Source of the DNA: an uncultured Oscillibacter sp.
Lineage (GTDB): Bacteria > Bacillota > Clostridia > Oscillospirales > Oscillospiraceae
NCBI GenBank assembly: GCA_910587875.1
Contig: CAJUOD010000126.1
Coordinates: 1 to 7,867 of the forward strand
Direction: 5' to 3'
DNA length: 7,867 bases
Under the pieces are notes generated by a model. That model saw only the letters and a program-made list of their open reading frames with translations. It ran no database searches and was not told the DNA's origin. Position numbers and translations under genes: made by a program. Shown here piece by piece: positions 6,361 to 7,867 of this stretch (positions within the stretch are counted from its first letter, which is position 1; the number at the start of each line of letters is the position of its first letter).

Positions 6361-6512
6361 GCCGCATCCACGCCGTGGCGGGCCTTTTCCAGGGCGTTGT
6401 TAAACAGGGGGATGGACACCGCCGCCAGGATGCCGATGATGGCCACCACGATCAGAAGCTCCACCATGGTGAAGCCGCCTTGCTTCTTCAGCTTGGCTTT
6501 CAGATTGCTCAT
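6018..6512 (-). CDS. pilA: Type IV prepilin (PilA-like major pilin candidate)
   Basis: A 164-residue class III prepilin, the fibre subunit. A 13-residue basic leader (MSNLKAKLKKQGG) ends in Gly-Gly and is followed by FTMVELLIVVAIIGILAAV, the classic stem helix with Glu5 of the mature protein (Glu18). Cleavage by the neighbouring PilD after Gly13 would give a 151-residue pilin with N-terminal Phe. The head is acidic, rich in Asn, Asp, Lys and Thr, and has one cysteine, so no internal disulfide. An in-frame ATG at 6545 would add 11 residues but has no ribosome site; the chosen start has AGAGAGG nine bases upstream. The gap after pilC is 85 bases, with no strong promoter that I can see. The head-coding part is far less GC-rich than the stem-coding part, which suggests exchange of the head. 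Confidence 0.94.
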   Translation of the reverse strand: MSNLKAKLKKQGGFTMVELLIVVAIIGILAAVSIPLFNNALEKARHGVDAANNRSAISLGNAEAAASLNPENEFGTAGKEYYYIVDNSDNGDHQGALVEKDDTAVTDATKVTPECADGTGEDALMVKVTYKKDGATPLDKFTVETNWTFDEDGHVETKSFTAAP

Positions 6513-6521
6513 AATTACGTA

Positions 6522-6528
6522 CCTCTCT
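6522..6528 (-). promoter_or_regulatory. Ribosome binding site that sets the pilA start
   Basis: AGAGAGG on the minus strand, 9 bases before the ATG at 6512. It favours this start over the in-frame ATG at 6545, which has no comparable site. Confidence 0.7.
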
Positions 6529-6597
6529 TCTTTCAAATTTCGCATACAACAGGGGCTATATCCAAAGCCGTGGGTTGGCAGGGCTCAGATACCGAAG

Positions 6598-7806
6598 TTA
6601 CATATTGGCGTATAGGCTGAACATGGGCAGATACACCGCCACCAGGATGAACGCCACGAAAACGGACAGCACCACGATAATGGCGGGCTCCAGCAGGGTG
6701 ATGGCCCGCTTGGTCTTCACGTCCGTCTCGCTGTCGTAGTAGGCCGCCAGGACCTCCAGGGTGGACTCCATGGCGCCCGTGGCCTCGCCCACGGCGGTCA
6801 TCTGCACCAGCATGGGGGGCAGCTCCTTGGAATAGCTCATGCACTCCCCCAGGGTCCGCCCGCCCTCCACGCCGGGGAGGGTGTCCAGCACGTCCCGGGC
6901 CATGCACAGGTTGCTCATGGTCTTCCCCGCCACCTCGATGGAGGGCAGAATGGGCATCCCGGCGGTCAGCAGCGTGCTCATGGTGTGGGCGAACTGGCTG
7001 GCGTTGGTCATGCGGACGATGCTCCCGATGAGGGGGAGCTTCAATTGCAGCCGCGCCAGGGCGGGGCCGCCCTTGGCCGTGGTCCCGTAGAGCCGCACGG
7101 CGAAGATGATCAGGGCGATGACGGCAATCAGGGCCAGGGTGTGCTTCTGGAAGAAGCCGCTCAGGGCGATGAGGGCCTTGGTGGCCATGGGCAGCTCCGC
7201 CCCCATGCCCTCAAACATGCCGGAGAAGGTGGGGATGACGAAGTTCATCACGATGATGATGACCGCCACCGCCACCGCCACCACGATGGCCGGGTAGGTC
7301 AGGGCGCTGAGGAGGCTCTCCCGGGTCTTGTTCATCCGCTCGAAGTAGTCCGCCATGCGCTGGAAGGCCGACTGCAAATCGCCGGATTCCTCCCCCGCCC
7401 GGACGGTCTCCCGGAAGGTGACGGGCAGGGCCTTGGCCCCCCGCTGCTCGAAGCTGTAGGAGAGGGACCAGCCGTTGGACACGTCCTCCGACGCCTGTTT
7501 CAGCAGGGCCGAGAGGTTCTTGTCCGGGCACTGCTCCGCCACCAAATCCACGGTCTGCACCAGGGGCAGGCCGGACTTGAGGATGATGGCGAACTGCTGG
7601 CAGGTGAGGGACAGGCTTTTGGCCCCGATCTTCTGGAGCTTGGACATGGGGTCCCGGGCGGCGGACCTGGGGACCTCCTTGATGGAGAGGACGATTTCGC
7701 AGCTCTGGCGGATCTGGTTCACGGCGTCGGTCTGGCTCACGGCCTCCACTACGCCGGAGACCTTCTCGCCGCTGACGTAAGCGCCCTCGTATTTGTAGGT
7801 TGGCAT
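6598..7806 (-). CDS. pilC: Type IV pilus inner-membrane platform protein PilC (GspF family)
   Basis: A 402-residue polytopic protein that forms the membrane platform on which the assembly ATPase acts. It has the usual N-terminal extension (MPTYKYEGAYVSGEKVSG) and two T2SSF repeats. The first spans about 67-191, with FAIILKSGLPLVQTVDL (72-88), AGEESGDL (137-144) and LTYPAIVV (169-176). The second spans about 270-392, with QFAHTMSTLLTAGMPILPSI (271-290), AVGEATGAM (338-346) and LLEPAIIVVL (371-380). Membrane helices lie at about 171-191, 222-238 and 371-392. Length matches the family (about 400), and no damage is visible. The start has TAGGAGGAG upstream (about 7814-7822). It is the first complete gene of the pilus operon here; pilB or pilT probably preceded it, but only 29 genomic bases remain before the adapter. 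Confidence 0.97.
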   Translation of the reverse strand: MPTYKYEGAYVSGEKVSGVVEAVSQTDAVNQIRQSCEIVLSIKEVPRSAARDPMSKLQKIGAKSLSLTCQQFAIILKSGLPLVQTVDLVAEQCPDKNLSALLKQASEDVSNGWSLSYSFEQRGAKALPVTFRETVRAGEESGDLQSAFQRMADYFERMNKTRESLLSALTYPAIVVAVAVAVIIIVMNFVIPTFSGMFEGMGAELPMATKALIALSGFFQKHTLALIAVIALIIFAVRLYGTTAKGGPALARLQLKLPLIGSIVRMTNASQFAHTMSTLLTAGMPILPSIEVAGKTMSNLCMARDVLDTLPGVEGGRTLGECMSYSKELPPMLVQMTAVGEATGAMESTLEVLAAYYDSETDVKTKRAITLLEPAIIVVLSVFVAFILVAVYLPMFSLYANM

Positions 7807-7835
7807 AGCAGGACTCCTCCTACTGGAAAGATTGG

Positions 7836-7867
7836 AGATCGGAAGAGCGTCGTGTAGGGAAAGAGTG
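7836..7867. other. Illumina TruSeq adapter sequence (artefact)
   Basis: From AGATCGGAAGAGCGTCGTGT at 7836 to the window end, all 32 bases match the reverse complement of the TruSeq universal adapter as I know it. This is library-preparation sequence, not genome. The biological sequence ends at 7835. Confidence 0.97.

Noticed and set aside
7252..7280. Short tandem repeats in pilC (GAT x3, CCGCCA x3) as a phase-variation tract
   Set aside because: The units are multiples of three, so slippage would not shift the frame, and copy number is low. They simply encode the Val-Ala-rich and Ile-rich membrane helix.
6985..7857. Plus-strand open frame of 290 codons opposite pilC
   Set aside because: Its composition is His/Gly/Asp/Gln-rich, a shadow of pilC, and its last residues come from the sequencing adapter.
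1..7867. CRISPR array, tRNA, rRNA, insertion sequence or prophage element
   Set aside because: I found no regularly spaced repeats, cloverleaf-like tRNA, transposase or terminal inverted repeats on either strand.

Overview
The window is about 7.8 kb of GC-rich bacterial DNA (most gene lines I counted are near 60-78% G+C), with two convergent gene blocks meeting at a shared hairpin terminator near 2.8 kb. Strong AGGAGG-type ribosome sites, a type IV pilus gene set without the outer-membrane parts PilP and PilQ, and a permease fused to a binding protein all suggest a monoderm Firmicute. A high-GC gut Clostridia member of the Oscillospiraceae type is my guess, and it is an inference. The last 32 bases (7836-7867) are not genomic: they are Illumina TruSeq adapter sequence, so the right edge is an untrimmed read or contig end.

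Plus strand, 1-2791: the 3' part of potB, then a fused potC-potD gene (polyamine ABC permease joined through an extra membrane helix to its own substrate-binding domain), then a 131-residue hotdog-fold thioesterase whose Thr/Glu/His triad has the same spacing as in fluoroacetyl-CoA thioesterase FlK. The genes overlap or lie within 12 bases of each other and form one operon. The ATPase gene potA would be expected to the left.

Minus strand, 7806 down to 2846: pilC (platform protein), pilA (major-type prepilin), pilD (prepilin peptidase), pilM, pilN and pilO. PilD cleaves PilA. PilM, PilN and PilO form the cytoplasmic and membrane alignment complex. PilC is the membrane platform on which the pilus is assembled. 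The motor ATPases PilB and PilT are not in the window and would be expected beyond the adapter-marked edge.

The most interesting part is the pilin and its 3' flank. Bases coding for the exposed pilin head (6018-6360) fall to about 44% G+C, while the conserved stem-coding part of the same gene is about 65%. This points to an exchanged or diversifying head cassette. The 269-base gap after pilA holds three GC-rich hairpins, a good extended -10 promoter for pilD-pilMNO, a foldable leader and a canonical G-quadruplex motif on the plus strand. Nothing here is proven to be a new system; the mosaic pilin with G4-rich flank is the best candidate for follow-up.
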